64,000 nt of DNA. Source: Sipunculus nudus. Its lineage: Eukaryota; Annelida; Sipuncula; Golfingiida; Sipunculidae. Position 1 is the first letter of the stretch. Each line of letters starts with the position of its first letter. The translations under genes were made by a program, and so were the position numbers. This document shows positions 1 to 13,308 of this stretch, piece by piece. The stretch spans positions 20,537,508-20,601,507 of the forward strand of contig CM049313.1 of assembly GCA_026874595.1 (NCBI GenBank), in the 5' to 3' direction. The notes under the pieces were generated by a model. The model worked only from the letters and a program-made list of their open reading frames with translations, was not told where the DNA came from and did not search any database.

Positions 1-1138
1 TTAAGGATATCAGTTCACATGTATTCTCTTGTGTTAATTCATCATTCATAGCCTGTTTACCACAATATGAATACAACATGATGGAAGACCACTGGGATGC
101 ATTCCATGATATATTGCTTGTAGCACAATTCAAGTAGGCTTACCAGCCCAATTATCAGTGCCTACAGAGTCAAGTTTTTACGGCTATGTAATAAATAGGC
201 ACCTATTGCGATAACCACAGACAAGCCTATGTAACATATGGATTACATATTTGATATGGATCTGTTATTGTATGGTATGTTATCATATTTGATATGACAT
301 GTTATTTGCCAGTTACAACTTGTATGACATGCTAAATATCTATGGGACAATCCTGTGATATGTGCAATCTATGATAAATGTAAGCTGCAGTGCCACCTTG
401 TGGCAGACTTTGTAAACATTTGATCATTATTTGTCAGACATGGCAATGTTGATCTTGGGCTTTATACTGTCCACATATAACAGTTAAACAGACAAAATAA
501 ACAACTCCCACCCCAACTGGACAAAGGTGATTGCATGTACCTCCAACACTATAGCACTTTCTATTACTTTTATGTAGCCGACTATCACATGTGCAATGCC
601 ACAAAATCTGTTAGAACTATAACACAACATAAGGTAAATGAAAAGTCTCCTGTTTAAGCAAATGTAATGTATAATGTAATGACTGATATACAATAACAGT
701 GTAAATAGCTCATCAGAAAAATCTAGAATGAATCACCCAATCATTAAAGTGCCCATTTTATGCCAAAATGTAGAAAATGTACCAAAAAAAAAATACCAAA
801 TCAAGCAATCTAGTTTCCTCTTTGACCATTAACACATTTTTTTTGTGATTTCTTATTATGTAGAAATTTACAAATAGACTGAATGTTTTGGCATGAGATA
901 TATCCAAGAAACAAAATTTTGAAAACCAGTACAGATATTATACATATATTAAATTGAAAGTAATAAAAATATTAATATAAGTATGCAGAATATGGAATCT
1001 AATGGTTAAGCCATTTGTGTAGGGTATTTTTGCCTTTTTTTATCTTTCTGCCTATAATACTCTAGAAGTGATCACAGTAGAAAGGTTACAACTCTCATGG
1101 TCAACCATTCAAGAACTACTCAAGTGTTCATGGCAGAG

Positions 1139-1740
1139 GAGTGTTCATAATAGACAGGTTCCTGTGTTAGAAGGAGTGTTCATAATAGACAGGTTCCTGT
1201 ATTAGGAGGAGTGTTCATAATAGACAGGTTCCTGTATTAGGAGGAGTGTTCATAATAGACAGGTTCCTGTATTAGGAGGAGTGTTCATAATAGACAGGTT
1301 CCTGTATTAGGAGGAGTGTTCATAATAGACAGGTTCCTGTATCAGGAGGAGTGTTCATAATAGACAGGTTCCTGTATCAGGAGGAGTGTTCATAATAGAC
1401 AGGTTCCTGTATCAGGAGGAATGTTCATAATAGACAGGTTCCTGTATCAGGAGGAGTGTTCATAATAGACAGGATCCTGTATCAGGAGGAGTGTTCATAA
1501 AAGACAGGATCCTGTATCAGGAGGAGTGTTCATAATAGACAGGTTCCTGTATCAGGAGGAGTGTTCATAATAGACAGGTTCCTGTATCAGGAGGAGTGTT
1601 CATAATAGACAGGTTCCTGTATTCGGAGGAGTGTTCATAATAGACCGGTTCCTGTATTAGGAGGAGTGTTCATAATAGACCGGTTCCTGTATTAGGAGGA
1701 GTGTTCATAATAGACAGGTTCCTGTATCAGGAGGAGGGTG
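1139..1740. repeat. 35-bp minisatellite, about 17 copies
   Basis: Head-to-tail 35-bp units contain gtgttcataatagacagg and ttcctgtattaggagga. The core ACAGGTTCCTGT has 5-bp inverted arms. Two adjacent units have ACAGGATCCTGT, a perfect palindrome. Variants are clustered: tattag at the left, tatcag in the middle, and gaccgg in two adjacent units near the right end. That is the pattern of local duplication. Confidence 0.95.
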
Positions 1741-3535
1741 TCTGTAAGGTGAGTTTTCACTGTATATACATTATCCAGCACATCAATAAAACCAAAAATA
1801 AACAGAATTGATATGCTCAATATATACAAGTCTCACAAACTTATATAGCAAAGAAAAATTACATCAATATCAGAATATGCAGGAACCTGCTGTGCAGAAA
1901 ATTATAGCAGTTATATCAGTCATCAGTGAGCAGTTTAGCTGCATCACAGGGAGATGTGATGTGTGAAGGAAGAAAAGACAATCAATACATCTGTGCTGGA
2001 TGACATTCCAGGTCTTCTCTGAATGTTAAGGTCATGAGACTACTGTGTGTACGCAGTCATCAGAACAAACCTAGTTACTGAGGTTGGCTTCATATTAGCG
2101 GTCTTAATTTTTCACGATCTTCGCATTTTCAGTGTTCCATGAGGGTTCCATGTTCATGATCTCACCATACAATAAACTTCATGGAATATATCAATTATCT
2201 TAACAATTTAAGGACCACCTAATGACACATCAAACAGAATTCTTGTTCATCATAAGCAGATAATAATAATAATAATAATAATAATATATAGTATTTATAT
2301 AGCCCCAAATTCTCCTATGTTCAGACTCATAGCGCAAATAATATAACAGATCCATTGTTGTTTATAATACATATATCAATCGTTTGCCTTGGCACATGGC
2401 AGGCATATAGAGAAGAAACCAGAAATGCCATCATAAACAAATGTTCATTTGTATAGATGTGGCTTTTTATTCACAACAATTTTATTTTCATAATAATTTC
2501 CCTTTCACAAATTTAAAATCTTTGCGAACATAAAGGCAACCACAGTTTATGAAGAAAAACAAGTGCTTTAATTCACCGCTTACTATATAGAAATTTGTCT
2601 TATTATAAAATGATAGGAACTTCCTCCAATTGTAAACATGTTGTATTGCATATTACATGCAGCTTGTTATAATTTGAAGGAACAGTATTGTTTATTGGTT
2701 AATTACTATACAGCGTTCCTCAAAATATAAGATATGACAGGTTATTAAATGAAGACATCACTGATGCCAGATGTATGAAGATTTTATGCAAGCCTTTCCA
2801 ATTTCTTTTTTCTAATTTTAGCTTAATTAATGCATAGAGGGTGAAAACAATTAATTCTAGCCTTAAGTGTTTTCATATTCTTTACATGGTCACAGGGTAT
2901 TAAATACTATGGTTAATTAGTTTCTTTTTCAATTAACTGTTATATATATATAAATAGTACAAAACATTAAAATGTTGTTTTAATAAATAAATTATCTTTC
3001 ATCTTTTATCTGTAGTAAGAAGTATATATTTATCTTACTTTAGCTTTCATCTTAATATCTTTTTCTAAACACATATCTACAGCACATTTACATTTAATAA
3101 GACTTAATTGTGTACAGTGATTATGTAGAACATGTAACCTTTCATTTACATACATATGAACTGTTCATTATATAAGCCTAGATCTGTTCATAATGTCTGC
3201 ATGTATATGGGATTCTCTGCAAAAGAGCATGATTATATATGTCTTATAGTCAACATGACTTTATAAGATAGTCAACATGACTAAGTTACAGAAAGTGAAG
3301 TGGGATGTGTTTTGTAATCATCCTAATTTCCCAGGTTGAGGAAGTGGAAAGGTCATATCAATGTTGGCCATTTCCTGCCTAACAGTAACAAAACATGACC
3401 CTAATACCATAGTATATTACCTATTGTCCTGTATGAATCTGAATTAATTACCATTCACTCTCACTCTACAGCTAAGGGAAGTGTTACAACTTGTGCCCCT
3501 TGCGTTGCCCAGTAATTAATTGCTAAGTAAATAAT
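1741..3535. other. AT-rich spacer, no gene seen
   Basis: No splice-flanked coding segment, RNA gene or clear repeat was recognised apart from the (AAT)n run. The left edge of the window (1-1138) is likewise featureless AT-rich DNA with one short chance frame at 484-693. Confidence 0.6.
2262..2287. repeat. (AAT)n microsatellite
   Basis: Run of aat/ata trinucleotides followed directly by atatata. Confidence 0.8.
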
Positions 3536-4260
3536 ACTCACATATATATAGACTTTTTCGTCATCTTTTCCTTCCATCGTGTAGAGTACTGTAAACAAAG
3601 TCTGGCGGCCAGGCCCATTAAATCCTTCAATATTTCCTATCCTACATCCAACCGTTTATTGCTCAACTTTAAGAACACACACTGAGTAAACCTTCTCCCC
3701 TGTGTGTCTCGGAGCTTAACCCCTGTGTTTGATTTCCACGTGGTTTGTCCGGGGAAATGTCATGCAGAACTATTCAAGCGTGACTGTATGCTGCCAAGCT
3801 GGCAATCCTCTGAATTGCATACATACATGTGTACATACATACAACCGAGCAATCAAGTCCACCGACAACAAGATGATTGGTATATATGACAGGGTCGTCT
3901 CCGTTGGAAAATCAAAGCTACTTTTGAAAATCACTGCATGATAGCTGGATGTGAATTTATCGGTGTGACAACTTGCAGGAAGCACCGCATGCCCTCCTGA
4001 ACTTGTTCCATAGGAAGAAAACACTCCCACCTCAGTTCCGCCATCTGATCATATTGTGTACACACAAAAACTGTCACCCTGTGACATGCAACCTTGTGGT
4101 CCGTCTAGCTCATGGTAACTTCCTTCCACTCATTATTAACCTGTTAATTATATACCACAATCTCGTTTGTTCACTTCCTTACTTCTTGGTTCTCTGGTCA
4201 CGTTCTTTGGGAAAAGTTCAAGTAACAAAGCTTAATCATGTAGATGATATCTTCTCTTCC
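3536..4260. other. CpG-richer segment, possible promoter or first exon (minus)
   Basis: CpG dinucleotides are frequent from about 3560 to 4210, in contrast with the depleted flanks. On the minus strand an ATG at 3577 in a good context (CACGATGG) opens MEGKDDEKVYIY and reaches a consensus donor TAT|gtgagt at 3541. No further exon can be tied to it. Open frames on both strands at 3704-4263 have no recognised motif. Confidence 0.25.
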
Positions 4261-6521
4261 TAAACCTAATATTACACATGCATGCAATAATAAATGATTT
4301 TTTTTTTATTTTCCTTTGCCAAAATTAACAAATATTGGACAATTAATACATTCTGTATTTTCAGATCCTGGCATTGTCCTATTGATATAACTTGTAGAAT
4401 AGAATAAATATATTTTCACCTTTTCCCAAATCTAAAAATATGTATTACCGGTAGATGATATATGTACTCTATATTTTTCATCTTTTATTATGTGGAACAT
4501 TACACATTTTTTTTATATTCCAAATTTTTCTGCTCTTTCTTTACATAATGCTGCAAATATATTGAATAATTAATAATTGCAATGTATCCAGTTTTTCCTT
4601 GGCCTGAAATATAACATATTAAATGATTTGAAAAATATATTTTCTCTGATTTAATTTCTGCCACAGTTTAACATTATAAATTAACACCTGGCATGATGAG
4701 CATATTACCCAAGTCAGAATTCATTAAACATGATTAATGTCCACAAGCAGTATTTTCAGGCTTACTGCAGTTAGATATAATCCAAAGTTCAGCTGGTAAC
4801 TTTTAATTATGTTGGATTTAATGGAGTATGAACACCACTAGTATTACACTGTGACAACAGGTTTAAACATGTTTAAACATTGGAGCAATAACTGTGCAGA
4901 CAACCCCTGGGGCAGTTCAACAATTTTACCATAGTAACAATTTATCAAGCATCCTATATCCGTACTAGATGATAGTGGCTCACTCCTGCTAATTTTTTAT
5001 TTGATAATGATTTTTCTGCCAGAATGATCATCTATATTATCATTAAAAAATGTAATTGTAAAGATTTTATCTTCAGCCACTAATTACATATCAAATCGAT
5101 TTATTATTTTAAAATATTTAAAATTTTAAAGCAAATGATACCAATAAAAAATGAATGTTTACTTCCAAATAATATGTCATTACTGAAGGTCACTGTAAAA
5201 CATCTTTCCAAACTGAAGTTTTTGGTTAACATACACTAATCCCTTGACCTTTGTCGTCTCACAAACTGACAAATGATAAGTAAAATATATCCTGTATGCA
5301 AATAATATTAGGTCATAGTTTTACATACCACACACAAATGTACTTATTCTTCTACCATGGATTGAATGTTCTCCAGCACCGAAGTATTCAGCACATAATG
5401 TTTGTTATCATATATCAATTCACTGAATTCACCGTGATTAAACACCAGCTCCTTGAAAACAGCAGTATCAAATGCTGATCGACAGACGATATGATCCTAT
5501 ACACATACACTGGTCGTATTCAGCTCACACAGAAATGATGCAGACCTTAGTTTTTTATCCTATGTAAATGTTATCCAATGCATCAAGGTGGTTAGCATGT
5601 GACTGCAGCTGTGGGGAAACTGCTAATATACATTTAATCAGATTTTTTTTGCTGCCACAGGCATGATATTGGATACACTGTGATGATTTGCACATGGCAG
5701 CCTTGTCAGATCACCGATCTCATCCAAACCAGTCAGTTCTAGGTTTTGTTCACAGACACTGCGAAGTGAAACCGTTGCTCAGCTGGCCAAGTTCTCATGT
5801 CAGACAATAAATATTCAGTCTGGCAAATTCTGTCCATGACAAGAACCTCCCCAGGGCTGTAGTCTGCAGCCAGAGACCAATTAGAAACAATCCACTCAGA
5901 CACATATAAACACGACACACTCCAGGTGAGAGCTAACCCTGGACGCTACAGGAAATCATAAAACATATTACGTATTAATCACCTTTCTTTTACTATTATC
6001 CTGCCTATCAACTTGACCGTGACTGGATCATGTTGTAAACGTTAGCCATATGGCACAGATGACCTCAGCCAGACTGCAGGAAGTTGTTCACAGAGCAAAA
6101 CATAAGTGATAAATACTGGGTCAGTCAGGAAATATTCACCACTGCCAGTCTTTACTACAAAACATATGACTGATTGGTCCACAGCTGTGCTTCCTGTTAC
6201 TGACAGACTGTTGTATACATGCAGCCCCTGATGAAAACATAATAAATCATGTGCATATTAATCATCTAACTCAAAGGCATGACCCCAGAAGCTACAGGGT
6301 CAGCCTTCAACAGTTCCTGAGCTCTGATGATCTAGCACATATTATCTGGTGGGTTCAAAGGTGCACTACAAAAATCTAGAAAAGAATAACTCTTATGTAC
6401 AAAGGATCAAGGGATGTCAAACCCTTCCTATCTGGAAGCTTAGACCACTCTATTTCCTGATGCTGTGTTCCTATAGATGTCCAACTATTCCTTCAGCAAA
6501 TATATTAATCTTATTTTTTCA

Positions 6522-6852
6522 AGACCAGCTTCTGAGGTCTTGGTGTAGAGCAGAGGACTCGAAGCTGTAATATTTTGAGTTTGAATCTTGGCAGAGGTCA
6601 GTTAATATTTTTCACAATCAGCCCAGAACTCAGAATGAGTGCTTTGCAGGCTAAATGAGAAGGCTGTGCTCAACAGCTCTGTGTTTACCACACAAACGAG
6701 TGCACCTTTTGGGGGATCCTCAGTGTTATGACCAAGGAATGGGGATGATTACACACCCAGGGCACACAGGTGCTGTAGTCATCAGACCTGGTTAACACCA
6801 GGATATAAAATGAAAGGAAGCGTATGCTACTACCCTGTCATGTAGTCCAAAA
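6522..6852 (+). mobile_element. tRNA-derived SINE, family S1
   Basis: Shares its whole length with the minus-strand copy at 49588-49913. Both begin near ccagcttctg. A-box-like TGGTGTAGAGCAGAGG and B-box-like GAGTTTGAATC are followed by a tRNA-unrelated body. Diagnostic shared segments include ggttaacaccaggatat and atggggatgattacaca. RNA polymerase III-derived retroposon; this copy is more diverged in the boxes. Confidence 0.75.
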
Positions 6853-7004
6853 CCTGAATATAATTCTGCTAGATGGAAATTCTTTTATATATATTTCAAT
6901 TTTATGCTTATATCCTATGGCATATGAAAGTCAAACTATTTCATCAGTAGACGAATAACCTTAACATTTTGCTCATTCCAACAGCAAATTATCAAATGCT
7001 TCTT

Positions 7005-7274
7005 TCAGCAGATATATGACACGAACTGATTTTCATGGTACTCAGTTACCACAGCTGATCCAAAGTCTTTGTCAAACATCTCCTTCCACAGTCTGAGATT
7101 CAATAACCCATCTTTCTGTGCAAGATTTCCAAAAGGTAACACTGTCGTACACGTACTGACATCACATCGAACAGTTTTTATGCAGAACTTGACAAGAACA
7201 TCCAACACAGAGACAGAAAATGGTTCAAATGTAACAGTAAAATGGTGAGTCTGGCACAGCTGAATGGGCACCAA
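7005..7274 (-). CDS. Possible 3' terminal exon of an unknown Cys-containing secreted protein
   Basis: Acceptor-like cttgatcag at 7275 precedes an 89-codon open frame with no ATG start, ending in TGA at 7005. The peptide has Cys at LVPIQLCQTH, LVKFCIKTVRCDVSTC and a C-terminal YIC. Its composition looks protein-like rather than AT-driven. It is phase-0 compatible with the donor at 13309, which would join DCTPQIKQ to LVPIQLC. The CIKTVRC spacing (C-x5-C with Arg before the second Cys) and C-x-P nearby faintly recall PDGF/VEGF cystine knots, but the RCxGCC core is absent, so no family is claimed. Confidence 0.3.
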   Translation of the reverse strand: MVPIQLCQTHHFTVTFEPFSVSVLDVLVKFCIKTVRCDVSTCTTVLPFGNLAQKDGLLNLRLWKEMFDKDFGSAVVTEYHENQFVSYIC

Positions 7275-7985
7275 CTGATCAAGCCACAGGTGTAACCATG
7301 ATTATTGACTGCATCATCCAGCGGATATTTACCTAAAGCAGAGAGTGGAATCAGCTGATTCCTGTCCATTAAGGACAATAAAGCAGCTACCAGCATCCAG
7401 AAACAACAAAACCCAATCAACAACAGATGCTGCATCTATCATGATGCAACTGAATACCAGAAAAGGATGTGATTATTATACAAGTCTATTTCAATGAAAA
7501 TACTAGTTTGTTATCCAGTGATATGAACAAATCATGAAAGACCACAAAATAACATGCAGACAGAGAATGTATTCTGAAAGAATATAAGCTTTTAACCATA
7601 ATTTTATCCCCATAAGCATATTATTCATAACTTTCTTTCAATTTAACAATTATGTCATTATAACAGATTCATTTCTTTAAATACCTAAAAAAACAAATAT
7701 ATTAATTAATATTAGGAGCTCTGAACATTAAGTGAATGGAGGCCCAATGATCTGGTAGAAATCTAGGAGAGACAATATTTACATAAATTCTGGGAAATGT
7801 ATAGTTAGCTTATTAAATTCCTGTTACAAAGTGAATTGTGTAATCCTTTGTCTTTCAAAATGAAGTGTTTTTTTTAATCAGAGTAGTTCATGTGCAATAA
7901 TTTGTTTATATTTGTTGCATTTCATGGTACATATTTATTTGATCCATTTCATGGTCCTGACTATTGAACTTCAAATATACAGAAG

Positions 7986-8179
7986 CCAATCCAGGGGGTG
8001 GGGGGGATGAGGGGGTCTGTCCTCCCTTTTTCATCCGCTGCAACCTTTTTTAAGGGGTTTTAGACAAAATTTTCTGGCCTGGTCCCCCCTATTCAGACCT
8101 GGGGACCTTTTTTTAAAGATTTTTCATAAGTCCTCCTGTGTTGGACCTCCCCTTTTCCTAAATCCTGGAACCGCCCCTG
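7986..8179. mobile_element. Short TIR element (ATCCAGGGGG family)
   Basis: About 195 bp bounded by ccaatccaggggg and ...aatcctggaaccgcccctg. Internal pyrimidine/purine blocks (ttttttaaggggttt, agtcctcctg) match the copy at 45284-45474. Looks like a MITE; target duplication not resolved. Confidence 0.6.
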
Positions 8180-8232
8180 ATATACATGTATCTGATAGAG
8201 GAAACAATAAAATTTCCCATTTTATCACAAGG

Positions 8233-8560
8233 AATGTTTGCCACAGAGGAGTAGCCATGATTATACTCAACAAAATGTTTGCCTCAGAGGAGTATCCATA
8301 AATTTAATCAACAAAATATTTGCCTCAGAGGAGTAGCCATAAATCTACTAAAAAAAATGTTTGCCTCAGAAGAGTATCAATGAATTTACTCAACAAAATG
8401 TTTGCCTCAGAGGAGTATCAATGAATTTACTCAACAAAATGTTTGCCTCAGAGGAGTAGCCATGAATCTACTAAAAAAAATGTTTGCCTCAGAAGATTAG
8501 CCATGAATTTACTCAACAAAATGTTTGCCTCAGAGGAGTAGCCATGATTATACTCATTAA
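8233..8560. repeat. 41-bp minisatellite, 8 copies
   Basis: Eight units of exactly 41 bp, each starting aatgtttgcc and carrying cagaggagtagccat, occupy 8233-8560. Alternating subtypes (actcaacaaa versus actaaaaaaaa) suggest a higher-order pattern. Confidence 0.93.
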
Positions 8561-9002
8561 ATTGTCATTGTTTTAGATGAAAGGAAGTTCCGGCTTTGTG
8601 TTGGGTAACCATGGATTAAACAGCATGTCTGCTCTAGAGTCTAGACGGCCAATATTACTCTTATGATCTTCAAACTCTCATGGGAAATACCCAAGAACAC
8701 TAATGTAATTAAACTGACATTTATTGTGAGAATACTGAGAATTCTCACTTATCCAGGACAGAATGAAAATTTTCCTTTATTTTATTCACCCTGAAATGCA
8801 ACAACAACAGCTTTTGTTAAAATTTGTCAGTGCAAAAAATTGTGGCTTGGACTGAATGGGTTGAATTTTTTTCTCACACGTCCACAGAAGAGAATTGTGT
8901 ATTCGTGTTCAGATGATACATTTTTTTTTCAAAAATTGCCCTTAAATGATATTATAAAATTTTATTTTACATGGATTGTATAAATAGTTATAAAAACTAA
9001 AC

Positions 9003-9092
9003 CACCAGCCTTGGACAGACCACTGTAACCCTCTCAGTGGCTACACTGGAGATTAAAACAAGTGTTTTAACCCCTGTCTGGGCCCTTTTCCA
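9003..9092. mobile_element. Fragment of tRNA-like SINE, family S2
   Basis: Segment ccaccagccttggaca ... acccctgtctgggccc resembles the S2 copy at 22235-22377 (accaccagccttggactg). Diverged and truncated. Confidence 0.45.
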
Positions 9093-10279
9093 AATGAATA
9101 ACCAGTACCTGTCAATTGGACACCTTTAACATTTTCGTTACCTGGTATGATATTGAAAATTGATGATCCATTTTTATTCAGTGAGAAAAGAGGACTGATA
9201 ATGATGTATTTTAGAATATATGACAAGGTAATTTAGACTTCCAGGAAAATCACCAAACCTTTGAATACATCAACTCACTTATATTTTCCAACTAAAACAT
9301 GCATCAAATGACTTAAATAAAAGTCACTAAAATTGTCAATCTGTGCATCCCTAATATAGACTAAGGTACCCAATATCACAATTCTGTCATACTGATGTTT
9401 AGATATAACATTAACAAAATCAGGTCATGGTTACTAAAATTAACTTATATAACTTATATACCGTAACATATAATAAAATACAGACCTTGGTGCTGAATAA
9501 TATAGAAATCAGTCAAACAGTTCTTAATATATTGTAATGCAGGAAAGGGTAGGACACACAAATGGACACTTGAGTCAGGAATACATTTCCCCACTCACGT
9601 AAATATTTTATCATATTCTATTGTTGTGAGCTGGTGTGGCTGTGTTGTAGTGTATGTGGTTAAACTGAGTGATCTAAATTTCATTCATTCACTGAGAAAG
9701 ACTAGTGCATTCACATACATGCTTGTGCCACAAGGGGAAATATTGGCTCATTGGTTTTCTGGCTCTAATATTCTACAGTAGCGAGTAGTCATGCATGTAT
9801 CCCTGAACGGTATGAGGAAACATGAATTTTTATGATCCTAGTTCTGTTTGTAAGCAAAACCTCCACTGTCTGTATCTGCCACAGATATGGTGGTAATGCA
9901 TACTAAGCATGATCTGTTGCTATGGTGACACAGGATGAATTCCCAGGCTTCTGTGTGGGTACTTCATTATATCGGTCTTGGAAAAGATTGCCCTGTCAGC
10001 CCAAATGGTGGGAAACTTGTTATAGTCCCGGCTGCACCTGTTTTGGACAGCCATACAGACATATGTTTCTGGACTAATGGGTCACTAGGTATACTGTTGG
10101 AATTTTTATGCCACTTGTTCATACATGGAAACACAGTAAAAAATCAATACATCCATAAAATGTTCATATATGAGACATTCAATTTTGAGAAAAAAAAGTT
10201 TTGACACATTATTATATATTTTTGATTTTGGTTAAAAAAAAATCATAAATGATTTTTTTCTCTAAAAATACAATGTAAA

Positions 10280-10798
10280 AAGAGCACTGCAAATGTGCAT
10301 AATACGCCTGTCATGTATCTGGTGACCTCTGACCTCATTAAATATGCATGAATTTTGATGAGAAGATAATTCAGGTGAGAAACTCTATTGGTAAATATGT
10401 ATAATGAGTTTCATGAAAATCAATAGGATTTTTGGTAAGTCACCAAGTTGCCTCCAAAGTGCAGTGACCTCTGACCTCATTAAAAATGCATTAATTTTGC
10501 TGGAAATCAAACTTAGGCGAGATATTTTATTTATTAACAGTTTTATCAAAATCCTTCATATTCTTCGTAAGTTATCACAGTGACACCACAATGTAGCCTA
10601 GTGACCTGTGACCTTATTAAATATGTGTGGATGTTGCCCATAATGGAACTCAGGTGAGATAATCTGTTGGTAAGTAGTTATGGTGAGTTTGTGAAAATCC
10701 ATCAAAGTCGGGTAAATTATCACTGGGAGAGTAAAAGTTAATGGACGGATGGATAGTGGGTACACCATAATACTCCCGTCATATGACGGGCGTATAAA
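10280..10798 (+). mobile_element. Pearl/HINE-like element A1 with three ~140-bp monomers
   Basis: 5' hairpin GCACtgcaaatGTGC (10284-10298) is followed by ATACGCCTGTCATG. There are three diverged monomers starting tgacctctgacctcatta (10323, 10465) and tgacctgtgaccttatta. A ggacggatggat stretch leads to the 3' palindrome CCCGTCATATGACGGG (10775-10790) and cgtataaa. The 3' arm inverted reads ATACGCCCGTCATAT, matching the 5' motif. This resembles the tandem-monomer pearl elements of bivalves, and asymmetric inverted ends are known from Helitron2-type elements. No protein is encoded. Confidence 0.75.
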
Positions 10799-13308
10799 AA
10801 CCAGGTAATGTCAAGCAGTATATATACAGCAAGTAAACTAATAAATTAAGTTTTCCTGGATGGGATGTGTTTAAACAGTTCACACATTTAACTACTGACA
10901 CTTTATTAAGATTAAATGTTGAATATTTCCAAAAATGGACTTCATCACTTTCATATTTTTTTTTCATTTATTATTTAATCAACAGCTGATGTTGAGTTAA
11001 ATGATGATGATAATAACTACTATATTAATACTATTACTATTATAATAATTTAATAATAATAATAATATTTCTTATTTTCTTCTTCTTTACCTTCGTATTA
11101 TTCATCTTTTAGGTCCCTTAGTATTAATATTTCTGACAATATTTTTTTGCCCCTCTGAAAAGAATGCCTCAATATGATGACTCAGCAAGTTGGCAGTCTC
11201 CACTATAATTGAGACAGGTAAAGCAAAAACACTGAAGTAAAGTTGTATTACATTAATATTCTATATGGACATTCAGAGAGTTTATTTAATGGAAAACTCT
11301 TCAGTCTGGAGACTAAACGCCATTTCTCAGAGAATCTGTCTGGCTAAAATGTGATCAATATCATAGTCTAGACCTCCCTGCTGCGGCATAACACTTTCAT
11401 TCAAGACAGACATGTACACTACCTGTATTTTTAGAACAATGCCCTGCTATATAAACAAAATCCAATTCACCCCTCTAATTGGTTTTACAAGGCCCTGCAC
11501 ACAGATAAGTTTCTGAAAGGCATTCGGTAATATCTGATAAGAAAACTACATTGATGGATCTACATAATTACATGATCCGTGATATTGAGGTCACTTGCTG
11601 GTTAGGAGCAGAACTTTTAAGGTACATAAACCTTTGTAATGTTATGTGCATTATATCAAACATTGATGGATCTACATGTTTACATGATCCATAAAAAATG
11701 AGGTCACTTGCTGGTAATGAGGAGAACTTTAAGGTACATAAACATTTGTAATAATATTTGCATTATCTCAAGCCACTAGTTTATTTTGGCTGAATACAAA
11801 AGTTTCCTAGCAAAACCATCACTGAACATGGACTTACTACCTCCAGTTCACCTGTTTTATATGTTGTTATGGTTCACTATGTGAGCAAACACAGTCCACC
11901 TGTTTCTGTTTATAGGGTTTACCATAACAGACTACAAGACCAAAAGGTCTGATTTTGCACATGTACAACAACTCCCAAACAAGCAGAATTAACATAAATG
12001 AAGAAACACAAATGAAACACCAGTTGGAAGCTTGTTTTGTGAAGCTTGAAAAATCTTAATTGTGAAGTTCAGCAACCAGTTGGCATGCACACTGTTTATA
12101 GTTTGCATCATTGATTGCGCCTGGCGCAATTTTTTTTTCCTTACATTGTGTACAGGAGTTAGCAATCAAGTTTTACGACAATATATTGGCAGATAAGATA
12201 TTTTAAGAAGAAAACATTTTATGTAGTGTATGTTTAACATACTTTGTTTTGAATAGGTCCCTTTAATAATGGCAGCTTATGGTATCAAAATACATTGCAA
12301 CTGAATATGTAATCCTTACTGAATGTGGCTCCCATAGAACTTTTGAGCATATAACCATAATTACTTTGCCATTTTATACATCAAATCTGAACCTAAAGTG
12401 GGGCTTTATCTGATTGTCTCAAAGATGCTTTACTTTGCAATTCACATTTAATTGCATTGCTTCTACAGGTACTTGTCAAAGTAATTACATAACACATTCT
12501 ATTTTAGCTACCAAGTAAGTATTAAGACACTTTGAATATATGTATGGTGTCTGAACCTCAAGCAAGCAAAGTACAATAAATAGATTTAGCTGGATTGAAT
12601 TTGCCAATTATTTGCATGCCTTTTATTTACAAACTGGAAAATAATTGCCCTTAAATGTACCATTCTGCTATTTAAAACATCTCAATGATGAGGTTAGCAC
12701 CACCTTGTGCGTCCACAAAGTTCTAATTCCTCCCTCAGATGTCAGCACTAATGGTTATTTATTCAAACAAGACAGATATACAGACAGACACATGCATGAT
12801 CAGATATCGCAATATGCCCCTGGATCACTTCAAAACATTGGCCAATTATCTTCTGTTTGGGATACATCTCACCTCAGAAGATATATTCAAGATTATCCTT
12901 TTATTAGAATCTTAATAAATGAAAAACACTATACTTAGCCATCTAATAATAATAATAGAAATATTCCAAGAGAAAACAAGACACAGTAAAAAATATGACC
13001 TCTGTCCACAGGTGTGGTGGATCTTGATCTAAAGATAAATTAATATATATTTAAGATATACATGTACTCCTTTTCAACCGTTACTATTATACAAACTAAT
13101 TTCTTGCATTCCTTTTTACAAAAAACCCTCCATAAATAATGTAAGTGGTGCCACACATGTACAAATATTTGTGAAAATCTGTCCAACTATATATTGCTGT
13201 ATGGTTAAAGAAAGTGCCATGGCTACTGCTCACAGGTAAGATGATAGAACCAGTGCATCAAAGTGATATTTTTTCTAACAGTAACATAACAAAAATACCA
13301 GGACTTAC

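Noticed and set aside
1139-1740. CRISPR array
   Set aside because: Units are contiguous with no unique spacers and the surrounding DNA is animal; this is a minisatellite.
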